Positions 52,735 through 63,857 are shown, counted from the stretch's first letter. The stretch is 64,000 bases of DNA from Paraescarpia echinospica (GCA_020002185.1 CM034537.1:68100286-68164285), one strand, 5' to 3'. Made by a program: numbers and translations. Notes: generated by a model from the letters alone, not told the origin.

Positions 52735-54668
52735 TTACTGCCCAAGAGAAGCTGCAGAGGAGAGTAGCAGGTTGGGTCACCAACAGACACCATCACACTT
52801 CCTCTGTAGACTCCATGTAAGATACACTAAACTGGCCAACCGTCCAAGCCCATAGAAAGAAATAACACCTTGGACACCTTGCGTATTGGTGTGATGTGTG
52901 CACAGACTGCAGGATCAAGGAGGAGAATGACAAGAACATCCATAGAATATCCATAGCAAGAAAGCACACCTTAGTATGCTACACAAATACAACACAGAAG
53001 CCATCACAATGAACTCACAGTGCTTGCCTACACCATCCGGCTCACGGAAAACAAACAATAGGAAAACCCATAACATTGGGTATAAACTTCCCCACTACTG
53101 TACGCAGTATAGGAAGATGTTGTTTTTTCCACGTATAATACAGTGTTCTGCCTAGGTCTAATTTGCAGGGCGTTACACCCTGCCCCTTTTCAGTGATGCC
53201 CTGGTACTCAAAAAAGGCAAAAAGAATGCCCTGCATTTTTTATATGACGCTCTGCTATATTTTGCACGCAATTAACTCTACTCATGTCTACAGACGGCTA
53301 CACAATTGTGTATATTAATTTGCGAGCGCCCCGATCTCGAAACGCATCCCAATCGTTAAATTCTTAATCATGTGATACTTGCAAATATGTTATGATCTGA
53401 GGAGGCGCCAAACTTTGCAAGTCGTTAGACCAACCTGTTCGCGATAGACTTTTGAAGCCGGCACTTGTGATTAGAAAAAAAGTTTTATTCATACACTCTT
53501 TACTTGTTAATGTACCGATATATAATAATAAGTAACAACATTTAGTATAACATAGCTCAACAATAGTAGTGAATAATTTTGTATTGTGCGCATTAAAATA
53601 ACCTGCTCCCCTCAATATGCAACGACCCGCCGACATGACGTCACTCATGCTCGTTGCAAGGCATGCCGTTTCTAGGTGACGACGTAACGTGCGCCTGTAC
53701 TGGACTAGCCAAGGGTGCTATGGTTGCTGGCGGCTACCGTCTTCTTTTGCCAAAGCGTTTAGCAGTAGCTGCCTGTAATAATTATTATTGGGAGGGGTAC
53801 CATTAAACAGTGGCTTCAAACTAGTAACAATTACTTTTTTTGTTTATTTTATACATAAAATGTTATGCCATGCTGGATATCGTGTTTTGCTAAAACTTTA
53901 ATAAAGTTAAGACATGCCAATTTAATTAAATAAAATATGTTGTATTGTCTGTATATACTATATAATCATCCATTTGTCCACATTTATATTTTTTGAAATG
54001 TCTTTTTTTCAAAATTACTATGTTGCTTGTAAATTTTTTATTTTCAAAATCAAACATAACAGTACATCTCAATTTATGTTAAACCTTCTCCAAAGAAATT
54101 TGGCACACATATTACCTGTATAATATTCTCTATGTATATCTATAAAAAAATGTAAAATGTCATGTATTATTTAAAGCTAAATATGTGTTTTGTTCTACAA
54201 ATGCTTGCCCAAGCCAATATTATAATGCATAAATATATGTATACACTGTGTACATAATATATGTAAGTAGTATGATATTAAACTACAAGCTGTACACTGC
54301 TACTATGTCTTAACTATATGTTAACTTTAGTCGCATGTCACAAGTGCCTTTTTAACCATTGCTTACCGCACGCTATGTGCCCTTTACTAAAATGGCACCC
54401 TGCCCTTTTGAAAACCTGGGCAAAACACTGTAATAACCGAGTGGAACAGCCTGCCCTAAGAAGTGACACCTGCAACCACCCTCGATTCTTTTGAGTCCAG
54501 GCTCCACCGCCAATCAATAAAGGCGATTGTCCGGGTGGTCCTCGACATAAGCTTCCTGGGGTTTCCAGAGGATCTCCTCAGTTGCTGTATTGTTTTTTTT
54601 TGTAATCCATTGTATATATATTCAGAAATGTGTATTGTGACCGAAATAAAGTTCTATTCTATTCTATA
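52735..54668 (+). pseudogene. plus-strand CR1-like LINE 3' end, split by an insertion
   Basis: It encodes AQEKLQRRVAGWVTNRHHHT near 52740-52800 (RT thumb motif L...QRRAARWV) and, after the insertion at 53141-54430, ITEWNSLP and TLDSFESRL, the usual CR1 RT ending. The 3' end has GACCGAAATAAAGTTC and a (TTCTA)n tail at 54651-54668. Stops and a foreign block (52866-52940) show decay. Confidence 0.75.
53141..54430. mobile_element. 1.29-kb inverted-repeat DNA element with TA target duplication
   Basis: The left end CAGTGTTCTGCCTAGGTCT and the reverse complement of the right end (CAGTGTTTTGCCCAGGTTTT) are terminal inverted repeats, each flanked by TA. Removing the element rejoins the CR1 reading (..CACGTATAATAACCGAGTGG). 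A GC-richer core at 53590-53760 holds TGACGTCA at 53636-53643. A 94-codon minus-strand frame inside is unrecognised. It is probably non-autonomous. Confidence 0.75.
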
Positions 54669-54804
54669 ACTCTGAATTCTATAAACATCTCTCCACGGGC
54701 CCTTAACCAGAAATATTTTTTTTTTATGCAAGTCTTGAATTAGACAAAAGTGTGCCTTTAATTGTGTGAACAGCTACCAAGGAAGTCATTCATGTAAATC
54801 AAAG

Positions 54805-54978
54805 ACATTATTTAACAAGATTGCCACCCAGAGAATTAGCTCTAGGTGGCAGGTGGACAAGGAAGCCATTTGGCTTATCAAGAGTCCAACCCTTTTATCC
54901 AACCCTTCGATAAGCCAAAAGGCTTCCTTGTCCACCTGCCATCCAGAGTAATTTTCTGGATGGCAATCTTGTTAAATC
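54805..54978. repeat. inverted duplication (about 68-bp arms) at the CR1 3' end
   Basis: AACAAGATTGCCACCCAGAG ... GGAAGCCATTTGGCTTATC (54811-54878) is the reverse complement of CGATAAGCCAAAAGGCTTCC ... GGCAATCTTGTTAAA (54907-54974), with about 25 bp between. Each arm has its own small hairpin (CCATCCAG/CTGGATGG). The other CR1 copy at 2.75 kb has one arm only. Confidence 0.85.
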
Positions 54979-54984
54979 TTGTTA

Positions 54985-55737
54985 AATCTATGTGTATCCC
55001 ACCCGTCTGAGGTATGTGTCGATTTTATTTTTAAACATATTCACGCTACTAGCACCCACACAATCAGCAGATAATCTGTTCCATTCATTTACAGTCCTTT
55101 GTGAAAATGAGAACTTTCATATATCTAATCTACACTGCTCCTTTGCTAATGTAACTTCATGTCCTCTAGTCCTTCTATCTTTCTTAACTGAGAAAAAAAT
55201 ATTTCTATCAATATTTTCATAACTATTTATTATTTTAAACACTTCTATCTGATCTCCTCTCAATCTCCTGGTATCTAGTGTTGTTAAACCACATTCTTTT
55301 AGGCAAATTTCATAATTAAGATCCCTCAGTTTTGGTATCATTTTAGTCGCTCTCCTCTGTACTCTTTCTAGCATATCTATGTCCTTCTTGCGATATGGCC
55401 TCCACGTTTGTATATAATATTCTAAATGAGGCCTCACTATTGTTTAGTACAGCAGTATTATTAGTTCTTTTTCCTTATACGCTATATTTCGCCTAATTAA
55501 TCCAAGGATTTGATTTCCCTTTGAAGCTGCAATTTCGCACTGCTCTGAAACCTTCATATCAGCACTAATGGTTAACCCTATGTCCTTTTCTTTTACAGTA
55601 GTACTTAGTACAGTACCCCCTATTGTATATTCTACCTCTTCGTTCCCTTGTCCTGTGTGAAGGCATTTACATTTTCCAAAACTTAACAGCATTTGCCACT
55701 TTTTAGATCATTTGATCAACCTGTCAAGATCATCTTG
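54985..55737 (-). pseudogene. CR1-like LINE, RT thumb and C-terminus
   Basis: The minus strand encodes LQDDLDRL...KWQMLLSFGK CKCLHTG (55640-55737), then RPHLEYYIQTWRPYRKKDID, LERVQRRATKMIPKLRDLNY and SFSQRTVNEWNRLSADCVGA, with a stop near 55440. It is the same family as 2745-3142. At 55737 it abuts the (AAT)n tail of the next LINE. Confidence 0.82.
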
Positions 55738-56219
55738 TAAATAATAATAATAATAATAAATAACTTCTTACGTGCCAATATCCTCAGACAATCCGAGCTC
55801 AGTGGCGCACCAAAACCAAAGGATTAACCATTCTCATACTCGTGTGATAGGCGAAAGTCGTCAACAAATGGATGGATGTGCTAGGAAGCTAGGGAGGATA
55901 GGCGATATTGAAAAGATAGGTTTTGAGGTGACGACGAAATGTAACAATATTTTCTGCTGATTTAACATTAACGGGAAGCGAATTCCATATAGTTGGCGCG
56001 GCAACTGAAAAAGCTTGAGTTCCAACTCTGGGAACAAATAGCAACTTTGACCTAGACGACCGAAGTTATCTGGCTTGTCTAGCTGGTGTGAGCATCGAGT
56101 GTAAATAACTAGGTTGTTTGGATGAAAGGGCTTGGCAGGTGAGTGCAGATCTTAAACATAATGCGATATCGCACGGGGAGCCAATGCAGTGATTTTAGAA
56201 GTGGCACTGAGCAGGAGAA

Positions 56220-57680
56220 TCAGGGAGATTGTGTGACTACCCTTGCTAAACAATTTTGGACGCGTTGTAGTTTTGCAATATCCTTGATAGCAATATTATG
56301 AAGGAGGGAATTGCAATAATCTAATCTGCTGCTAACAAGAGCTGTTGCGATAGTCTTAGCGACAGAAAGCGACATATGTCGGCGAATGCGGTGAAGATCA
56401 CGGATATGATAAAAACAGCAACGGCACGTTTGGGATATGTGTTGTCTGAAATTTAAGTCGCAATCAAAGGTCACTCCTAGATTCCGTACTGATGCTGCTG
56501 GTGTAATATTTTGACTCAGGATGCATGTTGGAAAAAGGTCATTAATTTTACCTCGCTGCATCGGAGTACCAATGATGAGGAATTCAGTTTTGTCTGCATT
56601 TAACTTTAATTTGTTATCAGTCATCCATGAGAAAACATCTTGGAGACAATCGTTGAGTCGGTTTAGAGAGTGACTTGTATCAGGCGTGGCCAAGGAAATG
56701 TAGATCTGTGTGTCATCTGCATAAAGGTGATGATCCAAGTTATGACTTTGGATTACAGAGCTGAGTGGCGCAGTGTAGAGAGTGAAAAGCAAAGGCCCAA
56801 GAACGGAACCCTGGGGAATGATGACACATGAAGTGGGGAGTGAGGTTGAAAAGTAATTATCTATCTTTATACATTGAAGTCTATTGGTTAGATATGAAGA
56901 AAACCAGGTCAGAGCTGTGCCAGATATGCCATACCACAATGATAAACGTTTGACAAGAGTGTTGTGATCAATGGTATCAAAGGCGGCAGACAGATCAAGC
57001 AAGGTAAGTGCAGTTACTTTGCCTTGATCAATGTTTAATATAACATCATTGTGTACTTTTAAGAGAGCAGTCTCTGTAGAATGAAATTGTTTGTATGCTG
57101 ATCGGAGCACACTGGATAAATAAGTTGAGCTGATTTGACACTTTAGATGGCTTGCTACGATTTTCTCAAGTATCTTAGAAATAAAGCTAAGATTAGAAAT
57201 TGGCCTATAATTTTTGAAATCATCTTTTGGCAGAGAAGTCTTCTTGAGAATAGGATTTACATGTGCGTGTTTAAAATCATCTGGGAATTTACCCGAACTC
57301 GGTGATAAATTTATGATAATCGTTATTGTACCAAGTAAAGAGTCAAGACATGCTTTTAGTAGTATGGTTGGTAATGGATCGAGATCGCATGACTTATTTG
57401 GGGAGGACATTATTATTTTCCTCACTTCATCAACTGTGGCTGGCTCAAACAATACAAGTGGAGAATTTACTTGTGGGGAGTCCACATTTACAGTACTTAA
57501 AGTGTGACATGGAAAAGCAGAACATATAAGACTTATTTTATCTTTGAAATGACTAGAAAACGAGCCACACAGAGATTTGACTGACACATGACTAGGTAGA
57601 GATGGAGGCGGCCGTCTGTGTAAAATATTATCTATGCAGTTCCATAGCTGACGTGGGTTATCAGAGTTACTCGAGACCAT
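56220..57680 (-). CDS. reverse transcriptase ORF of the L2/CR1-type LINE
   Basis: An intact 486-codon frame containing NYRPISNLSFISKILEKIVA, STETALLKVHND, LLDLSAAFDTIDHN (motif A), IIPQGSVLGPLLFTLY (motif B), HLYADDTQIYI (catalytic YADD, 56712-56723), WMTDNKLKLNADKTEFLIIG and RNLGVTFD. All core RT motifs are present and in order. The endonuclease that should precede it in the same frame is broken, so this is a domain remnant of a larger ORF2. Confidence 0.93.
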   Translation of the reverse strand: MVSSNSDNPRQLWNCIDNILHRRPPPSLPSHVSVKSLCGSFSSHFKDKISLICSAFPCHTLSTVNVDSPQVNSPLVLFEPATVDEVRKIIMSSPNKSCDLDPLPTILLKACLDSLLGTITIIINLSPSSGKFPDDFKHAHVNPILKKTSLPKDDFKNYRPISNLSFISKILEKIVASHLKCQISSTYLSSVLRSAYKQFHSTETALLKVHNDVILNIDQGKVTALTLLDLSAAFDTIDHNTLVKRLSLWYGISGTALTWFSSYLTNRLQCIKIDNYFSTSLPTSCVIIPQGSVLGPLLFTLYTAPLSSVIQSHNLDHHLYADDTQIYISLATPDTSHSLNRLNDCLQDVFSWMTDNKLKLNADKTEFLIIGTPMQRGKINDLFPTCILSQNITPAASVRNLGVTFDCDLNFRQHISQTCRCCFYHIRDLHRIRRHMSLSVAKTIATALVSSRLDYCNSLLHNIAIKDIAKLQRVQNCLARVVTQSP

Positions 57681-58689
57681 GTTTGTGTAATAATTTCATT
57701 TAGCTTTGGCCATTTGTCTGTTGCAGTAGTGACACTGTTTAGAATATTGTGATCTATCCAAAGGCTAGCGTGATTTGCGCCGTACACGTTCAAGATAGCG
57801 CCAGCGCTTTTTAGATTGTAGCATTTCAGGAGTCATTCATGGAGCATGTGGCTTTTGGGACACAGATTTAGATCTCAGGGGTCCTTGTTTATTAAGTAAA
57901 TCTTTGAGTACTTGACAGATGTTCTTTGGGGTTACTGATGAGGTCGGATTTAAGGATGTCTGTCATTAATGCAGCAATGTCAATCTTATGGATCGGTCGG
58001 TAAAACACATTGTGTTTGGACTCTACAGGAATTCTAGGAACTTTGAGATCAGCAATGACAGTGTGGTGGTCTGATAAACCATCTGAAGCAGTAGGTGTCT
58101 GAATATTGTTACAATCTGAACGGGTGATTAAGAGATCGAGCCAGTGGCCATGTATGTGTGTTGAGAAGGTAACATGTTGTTTCATGTCATAGGATGCCAG
58201 AATGTCATTAAATGTACTTGTTGTTGATGAAGGTGTGTCCAGATGAAGATTAAAATCACTGAGTATATAAATTCTGAATAAATAGTTGCCAGATTTTCAA
58301 GTAGATCCTGAATTCTTCAAAGAAATGGGCAGGGTGTCCTGGAGGGCGATAAATGCACACAAAATAAGCAGAGAAAGATGAATCGGAAATTTCGGCACAG
58401 ATGGCCTCAAAGCTGGAGTAATCAGGGTTTGAATGCAAATTAACTTTGAACTGTTTTGAGATGAGAAATCCAACACCACCACCTCGCCCAACTGAACATG
58501 AGCAATGATGGAAGGTGAAACTGGAAGGAGAAATGTCAGCAATGCATGCAGCTGTGTCATGTGGTCTGAGCCAGGTCTCAGTGACTGCAAGGATGTCTAT
58601 TGTCTTGGAAGTTAATCAATCGGTAAGCGAGGCTGTTTTGTCTCGAAGAGATCGAACGTTAGTGGTGGCTACTCGAATATTGCGCCTGA

Positions 58690-60263
58690 TATGATGCAAC
58701 AACATCATGGCAGAGGGCCGCAATCCCGCCGACTGGAAAAACAGCATCCTAGTCCCTCTATTCAAAGGGAAGGGCGATCCCCTAGAGTGTGGTTCTTTCA
58801 GGGCCATCAAGCTCCTGGAGCAGGCCATGAAGGTCATGGAGAGGGTGCTAGAAGTGAGAATGAGAGAGAGGAGGTGCAGGTCAACGAGATGCAGTTTGGC
58901 TTTATGCCAGGGAAAGGGACGACAGATGCCATCTCAATCGTGCGCGAAATGCAGGAGAAACACCTGGCCAAGAAGAAGAAGCTCTACCTAGCCTTTGTCG
59001 ACCTGGAAAAGGCGTTTGACATGGTACCAAGGAAGGTGATGAGATGGGCCATGAGAAAATCGGGTGTGGAGGAGTGGCTGGTGAAGGCAGTGATGACGTT
59101 GTACAGTGAGGCGAGCACCGTGGTAAGGACGGGGCATGGAGACAGCAGCAGCTTTGAGGTGAAGGTGGGGGTGCACCAGGGCTCAGTATTGAGCCCATTG
59201 CTGTTTGCCATTGTGATGGACGTGGTGACAAAGGAGGCGAGAGGAGGACTGCCCTGGGAGCTGCTTTATGCAGATGATCTCGTCCTTATGGCAATGACCA
59301 GGGAAGAACTAAGAAGGAAGCTGATGGAGTGGCACACAAGATTGGTGGCCAAAGGACTGAAGGTGAACGCCGGGAAGTCGAAGGTGATGGTCAGCATAGG
59401 TGACAGAGGAGTGATGTCAGAGTCTGGTATATGACCATGTGGAGTCTGTAGCAAGGGTGTAGCCACAAACTCGCTTCAGTGTACATCGTGTACGAAGTGG
59501 GTCCACAGGAGATGCAGTGGTGTGAAGGGTAGCCTGCAGGCAGTGAGCGCAACGTTTGTGTGCAAGAGGTGTCGGGGAGAGGTACCACCTGCAGAAGCGA
59601 CGGAAGAAGGCTTGGAGGTGGATGAAGAGACATACAACAGAGTAGACAACTTCTGCTACCTGGGTGACATGCTTTGTGCGAAGGGTGGGGTGGATGCAGC
59701 GGTAACAGCGAGAGTGAGGTGTGCCTGGCAGAAGTTCAGGGAGTTAACACCCTTCTTGACTTCCAAAGCGCCCCCCCCCCTGAAGATGAAGGGCCAGGTG
59801 TACACAGCTTGTGACAGAAGTTGCCTGTTGTATGGGTGTGAGACGTGGGCCATGAGGACCGATCATGACACGAGGATGGAAAGGGTTGAGATGAGGATGG
59901 TGAGATGGATGTGTGGCGCATCACTCAGCGACAGACAGCCTAGTGCAGAGCTTAGAAGAAGAGTAGGAGTGGAGGCGATTGGGGATGTGATCAGAAGCAG
60001 GCTGAGGTGGTACGGGCATGTAGAGCGAAAGGAAGACAAGGACTTGGTGAAGGGCTGTACAAAGTTAGTGGTGGAGGGGACAGCTCCCGTCGACAGACCA
60101 AGGAAGACCTGGCAGAACTCTGTGTCTGCAGACTTGAATCTGATGGGTATCGACCATCGGGATGCACGGGACCGTGTCAAGTGGAAGAGAGCAATTGGAA
60201 GAAAGGCGAACCCAACAGAGCCTGGAAACACCGCCTCTAAACGACGATGATAATGATGATGAT
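58690..60263 (+). mobile_element. 5'-truncated non-LTR retrotransposon inserted into the L2/CR1-type LINE
   Basis: Starting within the RT fingers: ADWKNSILVPLFKGKGDP, FGFMPGKGTTDAISIVRE, LYLAFVDLEKAFDMVPRKVM (motif A), VGVHQGSVLSPLLFAIVMDV (motif B), LLYADDLVLMA (YADD, 59267-59278). Then a PHD-like zinc motif (CGVCSKGV...CTSCTKWVHRRCSG, about 59440-59520) and a C-terminal domain with FCYLGDML, YGCETWAMR, RWMCG and RLRWYGHVER. One frameshift (about 58870) and a TGA (59432) break it. The 3' end is a (GAT)n-type tail. RTE-like or related clade; uncertain. Confidence 0.88.
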
Positions 60264-60266
60264 AGC

Positions 60267-60293
60267 AGGTCCAGGATTAAGACTTACATCTCC
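60267..60293 (-). other. 2A-like motif GDVSLNPGP
   Basis: The minus strand reads LLLAGDVSLNPGP. 2A peptides (consensus DxExNPG/P) make the ribosome skip one peptide bond. Here the usual Glu is Ser. It follows a leader starting MSPAFLLCVLFLSCSAAS, which looks like a signal peptide. 2A motifs in this position are known from CR1/L2-type LINEs of sea urchin and other invertebrates. Confidence 0.8.
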
Positions 60294-60551
60294 TGCTAGT
60301 AATAAAATAATTGTCAATTTAAACGTTGGCTTAGAGCGGGGGATTGGCAGTAACTTTCTATTAAAGCAAAGATTAAGACATGGCAAACTGTGAAGATGTG
60401 ACAAGGAATGTTGTGTTCTCATGTACTGAGAAACTGTTAAAATGACAGCTGACCGTTGGGGACTAAGTGGCTTGCACAGAGTAAAATCTTGACCTCTCGA
60501 AGCAGCAGAACAGGATAAAAATAAAACACACAATAAAAATGCTGGTGACAT

Positions 60552-61780
60552 TGTCTTGGTGACAGTGTACTTTCCTCAAATTGGTGAAGAATAAAATGAT
60601 GTCTCATAAAAATAATAAATAATTAAAAATAATAAAATATTTTTAAACTGTGTAATTGTACTAAAAATAATGTAAATTTATAGGTTATTAACGAGTGGGT
60701 TGGCGATAATCAACGGCAATATTACAGGTCGTATGATTGTTCATGCTCAGCAGGCCTGTGCAAAGTAACAAGACGTTTAGTGCCAGTGCAAAGAAAAGTC
60801 AGAGGTCTTCACCCCCAGGGCGATTTTGGGTATAAAAGAACATCTTGTTGAAAAGGCCTGTAAGTATATAGTTTATAAGGGGACTGCCCCTGCCTTAGTA
60901 TGTTGTGTACGTAAGCCTGCTAGCGCGAAAATGTATTATCGCCCAAATAATTTAAGTACAAGATTTAACAGCGTTGGTGGTGACAATTTATAAAATGTTT
61001 GTTTAAGCAAACAGTGCAATACGTTGACACTAATTCTACACTAGTGTCACAGACAAAATTAAACGTTAAATTGCAAAAATTATTTTGAATCACGCAGTGA
61101 CAAAATAAACAAGTACCACCTTACGCCACCTAGCGACCAACCCATCACTTTCTATCTCCATCACTTTTAATCCCTCTAAACACTTGTGTGGTCCTAATCA
61201 CAAGCTCAAATGGACAGACCTAAATCATTTTGGAATTAGTACAAAAGCACATCACAGCGAAGATAGGATGCACAGTTTTAGCGCCTTTTACAAGATTTTG
61301 ATTTGCCTGTTTATATTCGTAAGTACTTCACCCAAGACAACTTTTCTAACAGCTTATTTGCACAAATTTAATGGAATATGTGTTAGAGATTTAGCACGTA
61401 GATATCTTATGGAAGAATTTTTTTATTTTTTGTAAAAACAACAAAAACGATTGCATGCACAATTTGTGCCCATACCGTTATGTATTCCATGCTGAGACAG
61501 GTCTTACATTTTTTTTCTTTCTGATGCATTAAACACAACTGCAATTAAAACGAGGCGGCTAATCAGTCAAAAACAGTTGTCTGCACAATGCTGTCATATT
61601 GTTTACTTTGATTCATCCATAATTTGAACGTAAAATGGATAGGGATTGCACTTACCGATCACCCCTGCTGGTTACGTATTTACCTATCCGATCGACACTT
61701 AACTGATCGCATAAACACAACAAGCGATGATGTAGTACGCACAGCACGTTAGGGATAGGGAAGGGAATCGAGATTGGTAT
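60552..61780. other. LINE 5' flank or unclassified DNA
   Basis: It may include the 5' UTR of the L2/CR1-type LINE. TATAAAAG occurs at 60830-60837 on the plus strand. A plus-strand frame of 83 codons (61184-61435) is unrecognised. Confidence 0.3.
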
Positions 61781-62570
61781 GATTGCAGACACTCTCTAAT
61801 ATCCTTCATAGCCCTTATTTTCTTAGCTACCATTTCCTGGGTTACAATTAACTGTCCTAAATAGTCCGAATCTGTCCCTTGAACTTTGCCTCTGGTACAG
61901 GCAGTGAACTAATATCTTCCCTGGTAAACACTAAACTAAAATACTCATTCAGGTCTTCTGCCATTAAGAATCCCTCTGATATTATATTTCCAGCACTATC
62001 TTCTAGTGGACCGACCTTATCCTGAACTTTCTGTTTGCTTCGAACATACGCATAAAAACTCTTGCTGTCATGTTTTATATTACTAGCTTCTCTTTGAATT
62101 TCTAATTTCAGCTGTAGCTTGCTTAAATGCTTCTTTATAAATGTTGCAGTCTTCATAATTTCCAGGAGATCTATATGACTTCCACATCATTTGTTTATAC
62201 TTAATTTTTGTAATGGCTTCTTTCGATAAGTGTTTCTTTTTGGACCTTTCCTCAGTCTTCTTGCCACTGCTATTCGCCTTCAGTCTTGCAGTATTCCCAC
62301 CTCTCTCCCTGTCGTCTCTCTCCATTCCACCTGTCTCCTTGCTAATTCCCATCTCCATCCCCTTCACAATATCTGTCAACCTAACTCTCCTTCTGCAGAC
62401 ACCCCACCTTCCAACACCCCATGCACTGAAAGGTGAATCCCTTCTCCATGGTTTCTGCCCATGACTTCCCACAGCCGGACAATGCAAAATCTACCCAGCT
62501 GTGGCAGTGATCACACACCAAGTATCCCTTTGCTTTGACTTGCCGCTTACAAGGCGCCATATCACTATCA
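61781..62570 (-). pseudogene. CR1-like LINE: ORF1 zinc motif joined to the ORF2 linker
   Basis: From 62570 down: MAPCKRQVKAKGYLVCDHCH SWVDFALSGC, then FTFQCMGC (a PHD-like C2..C2 finger of CR1 ORF1), a stop, and then KEAITKIKYKQMMWKSYRSP, NIYKEAFKQATAEIRNSKRS, YAYVRSKQKVQDKVGPLEDS and DLNEYFSLVFTRED, the linker between endonuclease and RT. The endonuclease is missing. The piece breaks off near 61783 at the start of the RT. Confidence 0.75.
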
Positions 62571-63699
62571 GAATTTATTTAATAACTTAATTAATTTAGT
62601 CTTTCTAAAGACTGTTTCGTGTGTACTACAGCACACTTTGTTACAGATTTTAATTACACAGCTGACTATCTATCCTATCATGAACGCTAACATTACCAGT
62701 AGTGACCTATTTTAAATACAATCAATTACGTTAGGCTGCTTTATTTATTTAGTTTACGCCGCACTCTAGCGAATACGTAGGACACTATCTACATCAACAA
62801 TCTGGAGTTTGCCCGACTATCGCCCTTGCTTAATTTTAACAATGCTACCTAATCAAAATATCTAGCAGGTACTGGCTAACACAGATATTATCTTATATAA
62901 GTAGTTTTATGGTTGTTACTTTATCTCCTATATATTCTACCACATAATCAGGTTTGTTAAATCTTGTTGGCCAGTTTAGTTTTTTTAATGAAATATTTTC
63001 TTATTATGTTATTATGAGCTGTCTTAATTTGATTTGCATGTATTGTAATGAGTTACAATACATTTGAATGACAAACCAGTGTTATTTGAGCCATTAATTT
63101 AATTAATACTGGTCCATTTGATCTGTTTCACTACCAGTTGTGCCAATGATAGTCATAAATATGGGCCCCTAGACTTGGTACTATAACTATTAGTTAAACT
63201 TGTGGCCAGCTGGCCGCCCCTAAATTCCACCTGTCTTATCAGTTGTAATTTTCCGTCTTGGCCAGTCATCTGCCAGTCTTGAAGACAGGCAGATAGGCTC
63301 TGGCTAAGCACCAGCCTCTCCATCCCCTTCCCTCCCTTCTACATGCCCCCAACCCCATTAAATTGCACTAGTTACTACATCACTTCTCTCTTTTGTGTTG
63401 CCAAAGTCTAAGAGTCCCCCCAAAATATTCAAGCAAATGAAAGAGGTCATCAAGTAGTAGAAGATGTTTAATTTGATCTTAAAAGCTAGTAAAAAGTGGG
63501 GTCTTGAAGTTGAAGCCTCAAAACACAATTTTTTTATGGAAGTGATAAAAAAATTGCCGTGTACTAGTATCGTACTGACTATTGCCAATTAGGACCACCA
63601 GTTAAATTAGCCTATTTACAGATGTACTAACATGGATCCCCACAGATCATGTGAGTGATCCCTGGAGCGATGTCCCGATGACAGTGAATAAGCACTTCA
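62571..63699. other. intergenic or intronic, nothing recognised
   Basis: AT-rich DNA; a C/T-rich patch at 63300-63360. No gene or transposon signature. Confidence 0.4.
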
Positions 63700-63840
63700 A
63701 ACGATTTTGCTCGCTACGTAATTTTCCGTGCGCCGCGATCCGTTCACGATTTAGCCGTGTCGTTTACGCACCGCCCGGGTAGTGCTTTGTTTTAACTCTT
63801 GGATTTGCGCGCTTTATCTAGTCGTTGACGTCATCTGCTG
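63700..63840 (+). promoter_or_regulatory. CpG-rich stretch with CRE-like site
   Basis: The sequence from 63700 to 63830 is much richer in CG dinucleotides than its surroundings (CGCCGCGATCCG, CGCACCGCCCGGG). TGACGTCA, a consensus CREB/ATF site, lies at 63826-63833, 8 bp before an ATG. This is consistent with a promoter. Confidence 0.45.
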
Positions 63841-63857
63841 ATGGATTCATTTTGCTG
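63841..63857 (+). CDS. possible first coding exon of a plus-strand gene (partial)
   Basis: ATGGATTCATTTTGCTG is followed directly by GTAAGTCG, a consensus splice donor, giving M-D-S-F-C and two bases. It sits just after the CpG-rich stretch. The rest would lie beyond the window. A 17-nt coding part is weak evidence alone. Confidence 0.3.

Larger units (their letters stand above)
55738..60551 (-). mobile_element. L2/CR1-type LINE with signal-peptide leader and 2A-like motif, split by a second LINE
   Basis: From 60551 down: a leader (60551-60250) with a signal-peptide-like start and a 2A-like motif, an insertion (about 58690-60263), then the APE endonuclease in several frames (RRNIRVATTNVRSLRDKTAS at 58620-58690; CIYRPPGHP near 58350; WLDLLITRS and SDHHTVIADL near 58040-58160), a 486-codon RT (56220-57680), a 3' UTR and an (AAT)n tail at 55738-55756. 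Endonuclease frameshifts and the insertion make it inactive. Confidence 0.88.

Noticed and set aside
58902..60231. Several minus-strand ORFs of 60-122 codons
   Set aside because: They are shadows of the plus-strand reverse transcriptase, whose motifs are unmistakable.
62083..62487. 134-codon minus-strand ORF as one protein
   Set aside because: It spans the out-of-frame remainder of a CR1 ORF1 and the start of the ORF2 linker; only the linker part is recognisable.
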